From the NCBI GenBank assembly GCA_937916485.1, contig CALFSV010000136.1, positions 1 to 38,565 on the forward strand: a DNA stretch of 38,565 nucleotides. Reading direction: 5' to 3'. This DNA comes from an uncultured Paracoccaceae bacterium. GTDB taxonomy: Bacteria; Pseudomonadota; Alphaproteobacteria; Rhodobacterales; Rhodobacteraceae. The position numbers and the translations under genes are program-made. Shown here piece by piece: positions 15,209 through 24,449 of this stretch (its first letter is position 1; each line of letters opens with the position of its first letter). A model generated the notes under the pieces. The model made no database searches. It was not told the origin of the DNA and saw only the letters and a program-made list of their open reading frames with translations.

Positions 15209-16729
15209 ATGAGTGCTTTCAAACCGGTTGTCCTGTGTATTCTTGATGGCTGGGGCTTGCGGGCTGAAACCGAGGCGAATGCGCCGGTGCTGGCGGATAC
15301 GCCCACATTCGACCGGATCATGGCGACCTGTCCAAATGCCCGCCTGATCACCCATGGTCCCGATGTCGGCCTGCCAACAGGCCAGATGGGCAATTCCGAG
15401 GTTGGCCATACCAATATCGGCGCCGGCCGTGTGGTGGCCATGGACCTGGGCCAGATTGACCTTGCGATCGAGGATGGATCCTTTGCCCGGTCGCCTGCGA
15501 TTTTGGCCTTTGTGGAGGCGCTAAAGAAGATTGGCGGCACCGCGCACCTTATGGGCGTCATCTCGGACGGCGGTGTCCATGGTCATATCGACCATGTTGT
15601 TGCAGCGGCGGATGCCATTACGGCGCTGGGCGTGCCTGTGGTCATCCATGCCGTCACCGATGGTCGCGATGTGGCGCCGACGTCCGCCAAATCCTTCATC
15701 GATGATCTGCAGTCCAGGCTGCCCGAGGGCGCGACGATTGCAACAGTGATCGGCCGCTACTTTGCTTTGGACCGCGATAACCGGTGGGACCGGGTGCAGA
15801 CCGCCTATGATGCTATGGTGCTTGGCCAAGGCGGTCAGGCTGCGACCGCGGCCGCCGCGGTTCAGGCCGCAACCGATGGTGGCACGACCGACGAGTTCAT
15901 TCCTGCCATGGTCATTGGTGACTACCGCGGCATGCAACCCGCTGACGGTCTGTTTTGCCTCAACTTTCGGGCCGATCGGTCCCGCGAGATCCTTGCCGCT
16001 GTCGCCAACCCCGACTTTGATGGCTTTGACAGAGGGCCGGCCCCCACATTGGCCGCCCGGCTGGGGATGGTTGAGTATTCGGTGGATCACAAGGCCTGGT
16101 ATACGGCCGTATTTCCCAAGCGCGAGATCGTGAATACGATCGGCGAATGGGTGGCCAAGCATGGCCTGCGCCAGTTTCGCTTGGCCGAAACCGAAAAGTA
16201 TCCCCATGTCACCTTCTTTCTGAACGGCGGCAAGGAAGCGGCGGAGGAGGGCGAGGATCGCAAGATGCCGAAATCCCCCAATGTTGCCACCTATGATCTT
16301 CAGCCCGAGATGTCCTCAGTCGAGGTGACCGATGCCTTTGTCGGGGCCATCGAGGCCGACTACGACCTGATCGTCACGAACTATGCCAACCCGGACATGG
16401 TCGGCCATACCGGTGATCTGGCCGCAGCGATGAAGGCCTGCGAAGCCGTGGATCGCGGCCTTGCCCGGGTTGTCGCAGCTCTTGAGGCGGCTGGTGGGGC
16501 GATGATCGTGACGGCGGATCATGGCAACTGCGAGGTAATGGTGGACCCGGTGACCGGTGGGCCGCATACCGCCCATACCACAAATCCCGTCCCGGTCGCA
16601 CTGGTCGGTGGGCCGGACGGTGTCACCCTGCGCGATGGCCGCCTTGCCGATCTTGCCCCGACGATGCTTGACCTGATGGGCCTCGAGTTGCCGCCCGAGA
16701 TGACCGGGCGGAGCCTGATCGTCCGGTGA
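15209..16729 (+). CDS. gpmI: 2,3-bisphosphoglycerate-independent phosphoglycerate mutase
   Basis: GpmI interconverts 3- and 2-phosphoglycerate in glycolysis and gluconeogenesis using a phosphoserine intermediate and two Mn2+ ions. The 506-residue product has metal ligand Asp13 in CILDGWG and the nucleophile Ser63 in MGNSEVGHTNIGAGR. DGRDVAPTSA, NFRADRSREI, and the second metal site TNYANPDMVGHTG and TADHGNCE near the end are also present. The start at 15209 has AAGGA about nine bases upstream; an ATG at 15200 sits on top of that site and is unlikely. The stop overlaps the next ATG in TGATG. Confidence 0.98.
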   Translation: MSAFKPVVLCILDGWGLRAETEANAPVLADTPTFDRIMATCPNARLITHGPDVGLPTGQMGNSEVGHTNIGAGRVVAMDLGQIDLAIEDGSFARSPAILAFVEALKKIGGTAHLMGVISDGGVHGHIDHVVAAADAITALGVPVVIHAVTDGRDVAPTSAKSFIDDLQSRLPEGATIATVIGRYFALDRDNRWDRVQTAYDAMVLGQGGQAATAAAAVQAATDGGTTDEFIPAMVIGDYRGMQPADGLFCLNFRADRSREILAAVANPDFDGFDRGPAPTLAARLGMVEYSVDHKAWYTAVFPKREIVNTIGEWVAKHGLRQFRLAETEKYPHVTFFLNGGKEAAEEGEDRKMPKSPNVATYDLQPEMSSVEVTDAFVGAIEADYDLIVTNYANPDMVGHTGDLAAAMKACEAVDRGLARVVAALEAAGGAMIVTADHGNCEVMVDPVTGGPHTAHTTNPVPVALVGGPDGVTLRDGRLADLAPTMLDLMGLELPPEMTGRSLIVR

Positions 16730-17847
16730 TGCTTCGCGCCATACTGATTTGCCTTGCCCTTGCGAGCACGGCCCAGGCGCAAGGCGATACCGCCCTTGCC
16801 GCGCAAGCTGCTGCCGAACGGCTTGAGGCGGCGGGCGTGATGCTGCAGCAGGCGGATAGGGCGAGTGATCGTATCGCTGCCCTGACCGAGACGGTTCGGG
16901 CCTATGAGGATGGTCTGGTCGCCTTGCGGGATGGCCTGCGCCGAGCTGCGATCCGACAGCGGGCCATCGAGACAGAGCTTGATGCCCGGTCGGACGAGGT
17001 CTCGCGACTGTTGGCGGTTCTTCTGACGATGGGTCGGGCCCCGGCGCCCTTGCTGCTGCTGCATCCCTCAGGTCCCTTGGGCACCGCCCGGTCTGGCATG
17101 ATCGTGTCCGACGTTACGCCGGCCCTGCAGGCGAAGGTCGACGAGCTGGCGCTCGACCTCGAAGAGGTGTCCCAATTGCGGGCCATGCAAGACAGTGCTG
17201 CCGATACCCTGGGCCAGGGACTGCAAGGCGCACAGGAGGCCCGCGCGGCCCTGGCAGAGGCGGTATCGGACCGGACCGATCTGCCCCGCCGGTTTATCGA
17301 GGATCCTGTCAGAACCGCCCTTCTTGTTGCATCGACACAGACGCTGGCTGCCTTTGCCGGTGGTTTGGCGGATCTCGTCGACGAGGACCTTGGCGGCATT
17401 GGCCCTGATGCGACATCCCTGAAGGGCACGATTGCCTTGCCCGTACAGGGTGCGGTCCTGCGCAGATTCAACGAGGCGGATTCTGCGGGTGTCGTTCGTC
17501 CCGGTCTTGTGATCGCGGCCCGTCCGAGGGCGCTGGTTACCACCCCTGTGGCCGCGACGGTCCGATTTCGCGGTCCGCTTCTGGACTATGGAAACGTTGT
17601 GATTCTGGAACCTGCAGCTGACGTCCTTTTTGTGCTGGCGGGCCTGGCGGAGGTTTTCGGTGAGGCAGGCGAAGTCCTGCCACAGGGTACTCCGGTCGGG
17701 ATGATGGGCGGAGAGCAGCCCGACGTTGACGCGATTTTGACTGAAAGCGCCTCTGGCGCGGGTGCTTCTCGGTCGGAGACCCTTTATCTCGAGGTGCGGG
17801 AAGGGCAATCTGTCATTGATCCCGCGGCATGGTTCGCGCTGGACTGA
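16729..17847 (+). CDS. EnvC-like murein hydrolase activator (degenerate LytM/M23 domain)
   Basis: The 372-residue product has a signal peptide (LRAILICLALASTAQAQ), a long coiled coil (about residues 25-190) and a C-terminal LytM/M23-type beta domain (about 230-372). This is the EnvC layout, which activates periplasmic amidases during cell separation. The zinc ligands of active M23 peptidases are missing: the HxGxD region reads RPGLVIAARP and the HxH region reads VLFVLAGLAE. It is therefore a non-catalytic activator, as E. coli EnvC is. Its ATG overlaps the gpmI stop as TGATG, and ctpA follows after 22 bases. The gpmI-EnvC-ctpA order recurs across alphaproteobacteria and many other proteobacteria. 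Confidence 0.88.
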   Translation: MLRAILICLALASTAQAQGDTALAAQAAAERLEAAGVMLQQADRASDRIAALTETVRAYEDGLVALRDGLRRAAIRQRAIETELDARSDEVSRLLAVLLTMGRAPAPLLLLHPSGPLGTARSGMIVSDVTPALQAKVDELALDLEEVSQLRAMQDSAADTLGQGLQGAQEARAALAEAVSDRTDLPRRFIEDPVRTALLVASTQTLAAFAGGLADLVDEDLGGIGPDATSLKGTIALPVQGAVLRRFNEADSAGVVRPGLVIAARPRALVTTPVAATVRFRGPLLDYGNVVILEPAADVLFVLAGLAEVFGEAGEVLPQGTPVGMMGGEQPDVDAILTESASGAGASRSETLYLEVREGQSVIDPAAWFALD

Positions 17848-17869
17848 CGCATTTAGGAAGATGGCAGAC

Positions 17870-19234
17870 ATGAAAAAACTTCTGATGGCTACTGTGGCTG
17901 GCACTGTCCTTGGTCTTGTCGTGACCACGCAGGTGGCAGGCCCCCTGATTGCGCAGGAGGCAGAGCGGAGTTCGAGCGTTTATGAGCAGCTTGATCTGTT
18001 CGGTGACATCTTCGAGCGGATTCGGGCGCAGTATGTAGAGGAAGTCGATCCTGCCGATCTGATCGAAGCGGCCATCAACGGCATGCTTACCTCACTTGAT
18101 CCACATTCAAGCTACTTGTCCCCCGATGATGCCGCCGACATGCGGCTGCAGACCAGGGGCGAGTTTGGCGGCCTTGGCATCGAGGTGACCCAGGAAGAGG
18201 GTTGGGTTAAGGTCGTATCCCCTATGGACGGCACTCCGGCAGATGCGGCCGGCATGATGTCGGGCGATTTCATCACTGCGGTCGACGGTCAAAGTACGCT
18301 TGGTCTGACCCTTGACGAGGCGGTCGAGATGATGCGCGGCCCGGTCGGGTCCGAAATCATCATAACCGTTGTCCGCGAAGGACAGTCTGAACCCTTTGAT
18401 GTCTCGATCATTCGCGACAGCATCCGAATGACGGCTGTGCGGGCAAGGACCGAAGGCGACACCGTCGTCCTGCGTATCAGCACCTTCAACGATCAGACCT
18501 ACCCCAACTTGCGGGACGGCCTTACCGCCCAAATCGAAGAGGCAGGTGGGATCGAGAACGTCAATGGCATCGTCCTTGATTTGCGTAACAACCCCGGCGG
18601 TCTTTTGAACCAGGCAGTCTATGTATCGGACGCTTTCCTCGAGGCTGGCGAGATCGTGTCGACCCGTGGCCGGTTGCCGTCCGATGGGGATCGCTACAAT
18701 GCAACCCCGGACGATCTGGCGAACGGCCTGCCGATCGTCGTGCTGATCAACGGCGGCTCGGCCAGTGCGTCGGAAATTGTGGCAGGTGCCTTGCAGGACC
18801 ATCGCCGTGCGATTGTCATCGGGACCCAGTCTTTCGGCAAGGGTTCTGTCCAGACGGTGATGCCGCTGCGGGGTGACGGTGCCATGCGTCTGACGACCGC
18901 CCGTTACTACACGCCCTCTGGTCGCTCGATCCAGTCGCTGGGTATTTCGCCGGACATCATCGTCCAACAGCCGCCCCGCCGCCCGATTGACGAAGAGGCC
19001 GTGGATACCGAGGCAAACATCCGCGCCGAGGCTGATCTGCGGGGTGCGCTGAACAACACCAGCCTGACCGAGGACGAACTGCGCGTGATCGAGGAAGATC
19101 GCGCCCGCGCCGAAGCTGCCGCAGCCCTGAGGGAAGAGGATTATCAACTGGCCTATGCCATCGATATTCTCAAAGGGCTGTCGGCCCTGGCTCCGGCCGC
19201 CATGACCGAAGCCCCTGTCGCCGACGCAAATTAG
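17870..19234 (+). CDS. ctpA: C-terminal processing peptidase (S41A)
   Basis: CtpA is a periplasmic serine protease with a PDZ domain that trims or degrades proteins from the C-terminus; in other proteobacteria it degrades cell-wall hydrolases. In this 454-residue product, residues 1-29 form a signal peptide ending PLIAQE. The PDZ domain is near 88-175, including FGGLGIEVTQEEGWVKVVSP and GTPADAAGMMSGDFITAVDG. The Ser/Lys dyad is Ser299 in GGSASASEI and Lys324 in TQSFGKGSVQ, with the usual spacing of 25. I start at 17870 (MKKLLMA) because AGGA lies 11 bases upstream, while an ATG at 17861 sits too close to it. It lies directly behind the EnvC-like gene, so it may act on the same cell-wall machinery. 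Confidence 0.96.
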   Translation: MKKLLMATVAGTVLGLVVTTQVAGPLIAQEAERSSSVYEQLDLFGDIFERIRAQYVEEVDPADLIEAAINGMLTSLDPHSSYLSPDDAADMRLQTRGEFGGLGIEVTQEEGWVKVVSPMDGTPADAAGMMSGDFITAVDGQSTLGLTLDEAVEMMRGPVGSEIIITVVREGQSEPFDVSIIRDSIRMTAVRARTEGDTVVLRISTFNDQTYPNLRDGLTAQIEEAGGIENVNGIVLDLRNNPGGLLNQAVYVSDAFLEAGEIVSTRGRLPSDGDRYNATPDDLANGLPIVVLINGGSASASEIVAGALQDHRRAIVIGTQSFGKGSVQTVMPLRGDGAMRLTTARYYTPSGRSIQSLGISPDIIVQQPPRRPIDEEAVDTEANIRAEADLRGALNNTSLTEDELRVIEEDRARAEAAAALREEDYQLAYAIDILKGLSALAPAAMTEAPVADAN

Positions 19235-19735
19235 GTGTCACCAAAGGTGTCCCTGACCCCCGAAAAGATTGCGGCACTACCCTACCGCCCCTGCGTTGGC
19301 CTGATGGTCGTCAACGCAGAGGGCAAGGTCTTTGTCGGGCAGCGCCGCGACCGGGATCATGATGCCTGGCAGATGCCCCAGGGTGGTATCGACAAGGGCG
19401 AAGCACCCGAGGCTGCTGCCCTGCGCGAACTTTGGGAAGAGACAGGGATCACCTCTGACAACGCCCGGATCGAGGCCTGGACCAAGGAACCTGTTCCCTA
19501 TGATCTGCCCCCCGAGATCGTGCCGACGATCTGGAAGGGGCGCTTTCGCGGCCAGATGCAGCATTGGGCGCTGATCCGGTTTCTGGGCACCGACGACCAG
19601 ATTGATCTTTCGATCCACCAGCAAGAATTTTCCCGCTGGCGATGGGCGGACCCGGAGGAATTGGTGGCTGGTATCGTTCCGTTCAAGAAAGCGGTATACG
19701 AGCAAGTGGTTCGGGAACTGGGTCCGCTGATCTAA
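19235..19735 (+). CDS. rppH: RNA pyrophosphohydrolase
   Basis: RppH removes pyrophosphate from the 5' end of triphosphorylated RNA and so starts RNase E-dependent decay. The 166-residue product has the full Nudix box [20 protein letters not shown] followed by TGI (residues about 47-69). It also has the RppH-specific context [21 protein letters not shown] and [17 protein letters not shown]. The only starts are GTGs: 19235 abuts the ctpA stop, and 19247 would remove four residues and fits an AGG about nine bases upstream. Either way it is tightly coupled to ctpA and ends the operon. Confidence 0.95.
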   Translation: MSPKVSLTPEKIAALPYRPCVGLMVVNAEGKVFVGQRRDRDHDAWQMPQGGIDKGEAPEAAALRELWEETGITSDNARIEAWTKEPVPYDLPPEIVPTIWKGRFRGQMQHWALIRFLGTDDQIDLSIHQQEFSRWRWADPEELVAGIVPFKKAVYEQVVRELGPLI

Positions 19736-19859
19736 GCCCGTCTGCCGGTTTGCCAGCGTTTGTGGTTTTCGACGGACATTCGACGCACGCGAGAGCGTGA
19801 ACAAGATTGCAGCAATGTAAGCTTTTCGACACTCGGGCGTGAGCCTTGGCCCCCAATTC

Positions 19860-19882
19860 TGTCTCATCCGTTCAATGAGACA
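19860..19882 (+). promoter_or_regulatory. stem-loop abutting the protease ribosome binding site
   Basis: TGTCTCAT (19860-19867) and ATGAGACA (19875-19882) form a perfect 8-bp stem with a 7-base loop. Its 3' arm ends on the first base of the AGGAG Shine-Dalgarno (19882-19886) of the periplasmic protease gene. It could regulate translation, for example with temperature or a bound protein. Only the pairing is seen; the function is inferred. Confidence 0.45.
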
Positions 19883-19892
19883 GGAGCCATCA

Positions 19893-20999
19893 ATGAACAC
19901 CCTCCGACTTCCCGTGAAACTGGCCCTGGTCAGCACCTTGGCGGCGACAACCGCCATGGCGATTGTCCCAGGTGCCGCGCTTGCCGTGCCCGCAGGCGGA
20001 TATGCCGACCTGGTCGAGGAATTGTCGCCCAGCGTTGTTTACATTGAAGTAAGCTCGACCAGCCCGGCCGAGATGCAGATTCCGGACCTCCCGCCCGGGA
20101 TGAACAAAGAAGACTTCATGCGCCGTTTTGGGCCATTGATGCCCAATTTCCCGAACCCCGAACCGACCCGAGGTCTGGGAACCGGTTTCATCATTTCCCA
20201 AGACGGCCAGATCGTCACGAACAACCATGTGGTTGAAGGCGCGTCCGCAATCACTGTTACATTGTCTGATGGCCAGATCTTTGATGCCGAGGTGATCGGC
20301 ACCGATCCCCTGACCGACGTTGCCCTGATCAAGATCAATGCAGACGTTGAGCTGACCCCGCTTGAGTTCGGTGCCTCCTCCGAGATGCGCCCAGGGGATG
20401 AGGTGCTTGCCATCGGCAATCCCTTTGGATTGGGCAATACGGTTACCTCGGGCATCGTTTCTGCCGTCGCCCGCAACATCAACTCTGGTCCCTACGACGA
20501 TTTCATCCAGACCGATGCTGCGATCAACCGGGGCAACTCGGGCGGCCCGCTGTTCAACAACGACGGACAGGTCATTGGCATGAACACCATGATCTTTTCG
20601 CCCGGTGGCGGATCGGTCGGGATCGGGTTCGCTGTGCCCTCTGACATGATCACCGACATCGTGGCCGATCTGGCGGATGACGGAACGATCACCCGCGGCT
20701 GGCTGGGCGTTCAGATCCGCCCGATGAGTGAAGAGGTCGCCAGCGTCCTGGGCTATGACGCCCCGGTCGGCGCTGTGGTCGAGCTTGTGTCGGATGACAG
20801 CCCTGCCGCGGCTGCGGGCCTAAAGGCTGGCGATATCATCCTGAGCTTTGCCGGGATCGAGATCGAGGACACTCAAAGCCTGCAACGCGCTGTTGCGGAC
20901 GTCGATCCCGGAACGGTGGCGCAGGCCATGGTTCTTCGCAAGGGCACAGAGGTGACGATAGACGTGACCCTTGGGACCCTTCCGGTCAGCAACACCTGA
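19893..20999 (+). CDS. periplasmic trypsin-like serine protease with one PDZ domain (DegP/DegS family)
   Basis: The 368-residue product is an HtrA-type protease for envelope quality control. Residues 1-31 are a signal peptide (NTLRLPVKLALVSTLAA to ALA). The catalytic triad is visible as His112 (TNNHVVEG), Asp142 (LTDVALIKI) and Ser216 (NRGNSGGPLFN). One PDZ domain follows (about 258-355, GWLGVQIRPM to GLKAGDIILSFAG), so it has the DegS-like single-PDZ plan but with a cleavable-looking signal instead of an obvious anchor. The start at 19893 has AGGAG preceded by a stem-loop. It converges on the two-component genes, from which a hairpin terminator separates it. Confidence 0.93.
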   Translation: MNTLRLPVKLALVSTLAATTAMAIVPGAALAVPAGGYADLVEELSPSVVYIEVSSTSPAEMQIPDLPPGMNKEDFMRRFGPLMPNFPNPEPTRGLGTGFIISQDGQIVTNNHVVEGASAITVTLSDGQIFDAEVIGTDPLTDVALIKINADVELTPLEFGASSEMRPGDEVLAIGNPFGLGNTVTSGIVSAVARNINSGPYDDFIQTDAAINRGNSGGPLFNNDGQVIGMNTMIFSPGGGSVGIGFAVPSDMITDIVADLADDGTITRGWLGVQIRPMSEEVASVLGYDAPVGAVVELVSDDSPAAAAGLKAGDIILSFAGIEIEDTQSLQRAVADVDPGTVAQAMVLRKGTEVTIDVTLGTLPVSNT

Positions 21000-21044
21000 A
21001 TTCGCACGGAGACGTCCCAAGTCTCTACTCCAGTGCGATGCCGT

Positions 21045-21075
21045 CATGCCGCCGCAAAGTCCCTGCGACGGCATG
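21045..21075. terminator. bidirectional terminator between protease and sensor kinase genes
   Basis: CATGCCGCCGCA (21045-21056) pairs with TGCGACGGCATG (21064-21075) with a single mismatch and a 7-base loop. ATGTGCTTTT follows on the plus strand. It sits between two convergent genes and can serve both. Confidence 0.7.
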
Positions 21076-21093
21076 ATGTGCTTTTGGGGACCG

Positions 21094-22449
21094 CTAGGCA
21101 GGTGGAAAGCCGACCTCGACGACCAGCCCCGGGGCGTTGTCACCGAGTGACAAGGTCGCACCATGCAGGTCGCAGATTGCCGCGACGAGGCTAAGGCCAA
21201 GCCCGCTCCCCTCACTCGTCCTGCTGCTTTCCAGACGGTAGTGGCGGCGCAGCACGTTGCCGCGTTCGGCCTCTGGCACGCCGGGTCCGTCGTCGCGGGT
21301 GGTCAGCCGGGCGCCATCGGGGTGATCGGTCACAGTGACGGTGATCGTGCTTCCCGCAGGTGTGTGGCGCAATGCATTCTCGATCAGGTTCGCGGCGACC
21401 TGGCCCAACAGGTTCCGTTCTCCATGCACTTTCGCCGGGCCTTCACCGGGGACCAAAACAAGGTGGTGTCCACTTTCTTCGGCTGAAGGTTCGTAGACAT
21501 CTACAAGACCGGCAATCAGCGGCCGCAACTCAACGTCCACAAAGCCTGATCGGGGGCCCGCCCCTTCGATCTGGGCAATCTGAAGAAGCGACTGAAAGGT
21601 GCGCACAATCTGTGCGGTCTCTGATTGTGCCGTGTCGACGATGTCGGCCTGGGCAGGTGTCAGGGCATCCGTCGCGGCCAGCCGTTCGAGCAGGACTGAA
21701 ACGCGCTGGATCGGGGTCCTGAGATCGTGTGCAATATCGGCAGAGACCTGGCGGAGCGATGAGACACTCGCCGCCTGAGCCTCGGCCATCCGGTTCACCG
21801 CTGCGCCGATATCGGACAGGTCGTCCGGGGCGCCGGGCAGGGCAGGAACCCGGGTGTCGAGTTGGCCCTTTGTCAGACTACGCAGGGCATTGCGGATCGC
21901 CTCGACCCGGTTGCGTGCGCGGCGGGCGGCCCAAACGCCGATCCCGGTGGCGACGATCAGGGTCGGCAGAAGGTTGACCAGAAGGATGACGGTAAACGTC
22001 TCCCACAGGCTCGTGACATACTCGCGGTTGCGGGCCATCGTCAGACTGCCCTGCCCAACCCGTCCCGCAACAATCAGGTAGCTGTCCGCCAAAGCGGATT
22101 GGTCAAGCGGAATGCGGCTGGATGGCACAATACTAAGGCCCGAAAGGGCCGGCAGACCCGGCACGTTGCTTAGCCTGCTACCACTGTCTGTCCTGTAGTC
22201 GATGATCAGCGTTTCTGGCGGGGCGGTGGCGATATCGGCCAGAAGGCGTTCGATCAGCGCGGCCTGATTGCGCACCAGCTTGTAGCTGTCGAAATCCTCA
22301 AGCACTTGCGCACGAAGGTTGGCGTCGGCGGACCGTGTGACAATGACAAAGGCCGCCCCAAAACTCAGCAAAGTTGAGATCGAAAAGACCGCGATCAGCC
22401 GCGCGGTCAGGCGGAGTGGCGTGGACCGCGATATTGGTCCGCCCGTCAT
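21094..22449 (-). CDS. membrane sensor histidine kinase
   Basis: The 451-residue product has two membrane helices (about 17-38 and 151-174) flanking a periplasmic sensor of about 110 residues, then a HAMP linker (about 175-228). The phospho-acceptor motif SADIAHDLRTPIQRV has His241. The ATPase domain has the N-box ANLIENALRHTPAG, RDDGPGVPE and GSGLGLSLV. Its ATG overlaps the regulator's stop as ATGA, so the pair is translated together. The architecture is that of OmpR-partner kinases of the CusS/QseC sort. The signal is unknown, but the neighbours (envelope protease, lytic transglycosylases) suggest envelope or cell-wall sensing. Confidence 0.95.
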   Translation of the reverse strand: MTGGPISRSTPLRLTARLIAVFSISTLLSFGAAFVIVTRSADANLRAQVLEDFDSYKLVRNQAALIERLLADIATAPPETLIIDYRTDSGSRLSNVPGLPALSGLSIVPSSRIPLDQSALADSYLIVAGRVGQGSLTMARNREYVTSLWETFTVILLVNLLPTLIVATGIGVWAARRARNRVEAIRNALRSLTKGQLDTRVPALPGAPDDLSDIGAAVNRMAEAQAASVSSLRQVSADIAHDLRTPIQRVSVLLERLAATDALTPAQADIVDTAQSETAQIVRTFQSLLQIAQIEGAGPRSGFVDVELRPLIAGLVDVYEPSAEESGHHLVLVPGEGPAKVHGERNLLGQVAANLIENALRHTPAGSTITVTVTDHPDGARLTTRDDGPGVPEAERGNVLRRHYRLESSRTSEGSGLGLSLVAAICDLHGATLSLGDNAPGLVVEVGFPPA

Positions 22450-23120
22450 TCCGAGTCGATCCTGTAGCCGGCGCCCCGCACAGTCGTGATAAGTTCCTTG
22501 TCAAAGGGTTTATCGACCTTGGCTCGCAATCGGCTGATATGGGTCTCGACCACATTGGTCTGGGGGTCAAAGTGGATGTCCCAAACGGATTCGAGCAGCA
22601 TGGTCCGCGTCTGCACCCGGCCCTTGCGCCGCAAAAGGTGCTCCAGAAGGGCAAATTCGCGGGGTAGCAGGTCTATCGTCTGGCCTGCCCGCGTGACCTT
22701 GCGGGTCAAAAGGTCCACCTCCAGATCGCGGGCGCGCAGGGTCACGGGTGCGTCCGACATCTGTGGGCGGCGGCCAAGGGCGTTGATGCGGGCCGAAAGC
22801 TCGCCAAATGCGAAGGGTTTGACAAGGTAGTCGTCAGCCCCCGCGTTCAGGCCTTCGATCCGGTCGTTGACGCCGCCAAGCGCGGTTAGCAACAGGACAG
22901 GGGACAGGTTGCGTGCCCCGCGCAACGTCTTGACCACCGACAGGCCATCCAGACCGGGCAGCATCCGGTCGATGACGATGACGTCATAGGTTCCAACCGT
23001 TGCCTGAACGAGACCGTCGGCCCCGTTGTCGATCAGGTCGACAACGTGCCCCTCTTGCCGCAGGCCGTCAGCGATATAAGCCCCGGTCGTCTTGTCATCT
23101 TCGATGACGAGTATCTTCAT
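22446..23120 (-). CDS. OmpR-family response regulator
   Basis: The 224-residue product has a receiver domain (residues 1-115) with acidic pocket Asp8/Asp9 (VIEDDK), phospho-acceptor Asp51 in VIVIDRMLPGLDG, and the conserved Lys in VKPFAFGELSARI. A winged-helix DNA-binding domain follows (about 127-222, with LLPREFALLEHLLRRKGRV and VVETHISRLRAKVDKPF). I place the start at 23120 (MKILVIEDD), which has AGGGA upstream; a longer in-frame start at 23198 adds unrelated residues. It pairs with the kinase encoded immediately downstream. Confidence 0.96.
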   Translation of the reverse strand: MKILVIEDDKTTGAYIADGLRQEGHVVDLIDNGADGLVQATVGTYDVIVIDRMLPGLDGLSVVKTLRGARNLSPVLLLTALGGVNDRIEGLNAGADDYLVKPFAFGELSARINALGRRPQMSDAPVTLRARDLEVDLLTRKVTRAGQTIDLLPREFALLEHLLRRKGRVQTRTMLLESVWDIHFDPQTNVVETHISRLRAKVDKPFDKELITTVRGAGYRIDSE

Positions 23121-23237
23121 CTTTGTCCCTGTCACAACGGCGCGACGCTGCTTCCCAACATGGGGTGGATTGGACAAGGATGCCAGATCCGGCCCCACTC
23201 AGCCTTACAGGGGCATTACTTCGGTGTAATCCGGGGA

Positions 23238-24449
23238 CTAGCGCAGTCGTTCCAGCAAAGAGGGCGGGGCGTAGCCGTCGGGCGTCAGTCCGTTGGCCAA
23301 TTGCCAGGCGCGGATGGCGTCGATCGTGTTGGGCCCGATCAGGCCGTCAACACCTCGGGTAGAGAAACCGGCTTCGGTCAGCCGTTCCTGCAATTCCTTG
23401 CGCTCTGCAAAGGTCAGGGCCCTGTCGTCCAGCGGCCATTCTGCCTCGAACGGGGCGCCTCCGCGCAACCGGTCGGCAAGGTGCCCAACGGCGATGACGT
23501 AGCTGTCAGCGGTGTTGTACCGTTCAATGGCGGCGAAGTTATCAAAGATCATGAAGGCCGCGCCCTTGGCTCCGGCAGGTAAGAGGATCGAGGCAAGGCC
23601 ATGGTTCGGCACCGCCGCGCCCGTCCGGTCAAGGACCCCGATCTCGGCCCAGGCCCCTGGCATCTTGCGCACGGTTCTATCGGCAAGCGTGTAGTCGAAC
23701 CCCTCGGGCAGACGAACCTCAACCCCCCAGGGCTGGCCCTCGACCCAGCCTGCGGACTGCAGGTAGTGGGCGGTCGAGGCGAGGGCATCGGTTGGGTCAT
23801 CGCTCCAGATATCGCGGCGGCCATCGCCCCGGAAATCCTGGGCCAGATCAAGGAACGAGGTGGGCATGAATTGCGTGTGGCCCATCGCCCCTGCCCAGCT
23901 TCCCCGCATGTCGCCGACTGCAACATGGCCGTTTTGCAAGATCGTCAGCGCCCCAAGAAGCTCGCGTTCAAAGAACGCCCCCCGTCGCCCGTCCGAGGCG
24001 AGGGTGGCCAGAGCCGAGATGGTAGGTGTATCCCCCCGCACCGCGCCATAGGCACTTTCAAGGCCCCAGATGGCGGCAACGACATGGCGGTCAACGCGAT
24101 AACGGGCTTCGATCTCGGCCAAGAGGCCGGCGTGTTCGGCCAGCTGGGCCTGACCGTTGCGAATGCGGGCCTCTGACACCGCGGTGGACAGGTAGTCCCA
24201 AAGGGTCTTGGTAAACTCGTTTTGATTGCGATCCCTCTCGACCACTATGGGCAAATAGGTCAGGCCCGCAAAAGCAGCGTCCATGGTGTTTGGACTGATC
24301 CCCTCAGCCTCGGCTCTTGGGCGAAAGCCGTCGATCCACAGAGTTAGGGCAGTGGCAGGGTCGGTAGCGGGCATGGACAGGCTTTCCGGCGTTTGGGCCG
24401 CCCCACTTAGGGGGAGGGACAGGCAAAGGGCAAGGACCACGGCGCGCAT
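23238..24449 (-). CDS. MltB-type lytic murein transglycosylase with peptidoglycan-binding domain
   Basis: The enzyme cleaves the MurNAc-GlcNAc bond of peptidoglycan without water, making 1,6-anhydro ends, in the periplasm. Residues 1-18 are a signal peptide (VVLALCLSLPLSGAAQ). Residues about 33-325 are the MltB catalytic domain, with Glu131 in IWGLESAYG and the DMRGSWAGAMGHTQFMPTSF, FRGDGRRDIW and ASTAHYL signatures. Residues about 340-403 are a PG_binding_1 domain (TEAGFSTRGVDGLIGPNTIDAIRAWQ). No lipobox is present, so it should be soluble. Its ATG overlaps the stop of the upstream paralogue as TGATG, so the two are one transcription unit. Confidence 0.94.
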   Translation of the reverse strand: MRAVVLALCLSLPLSGAAQTPESLSMPATDPATALTLWIDGFRPRAEAEGISPNTMDAAFAGLTYLPIVVERDRNQNEFTKTLWDYLSTAVSEARIRNGQAQLAEHAGLLAEIEARYRVDRHVVAAIWGLESAYGAVRGDTPTISALATLASDGRRGAFFERELLGALTILQNGHVAVGDMRGSWAGAMGHTQFMPTSFLDLAQDFRGDGRRDIWSDDPTDALASTAHYLQSAGWVEGQPWGVEVRLPEGFDYTLADRTVRKMPGAWAEIGVLDRTGAAVPNHGLASILLPAGAKGAAFMIFDNFAAIERYNTADSYVIAVGHLADRLRGGAPFEAEWPLDDRALTFAERKELQERLTEAGFSTRGVDGLIGPNTIDAIRAWQLANGLTPDGYAPPSLLERLR

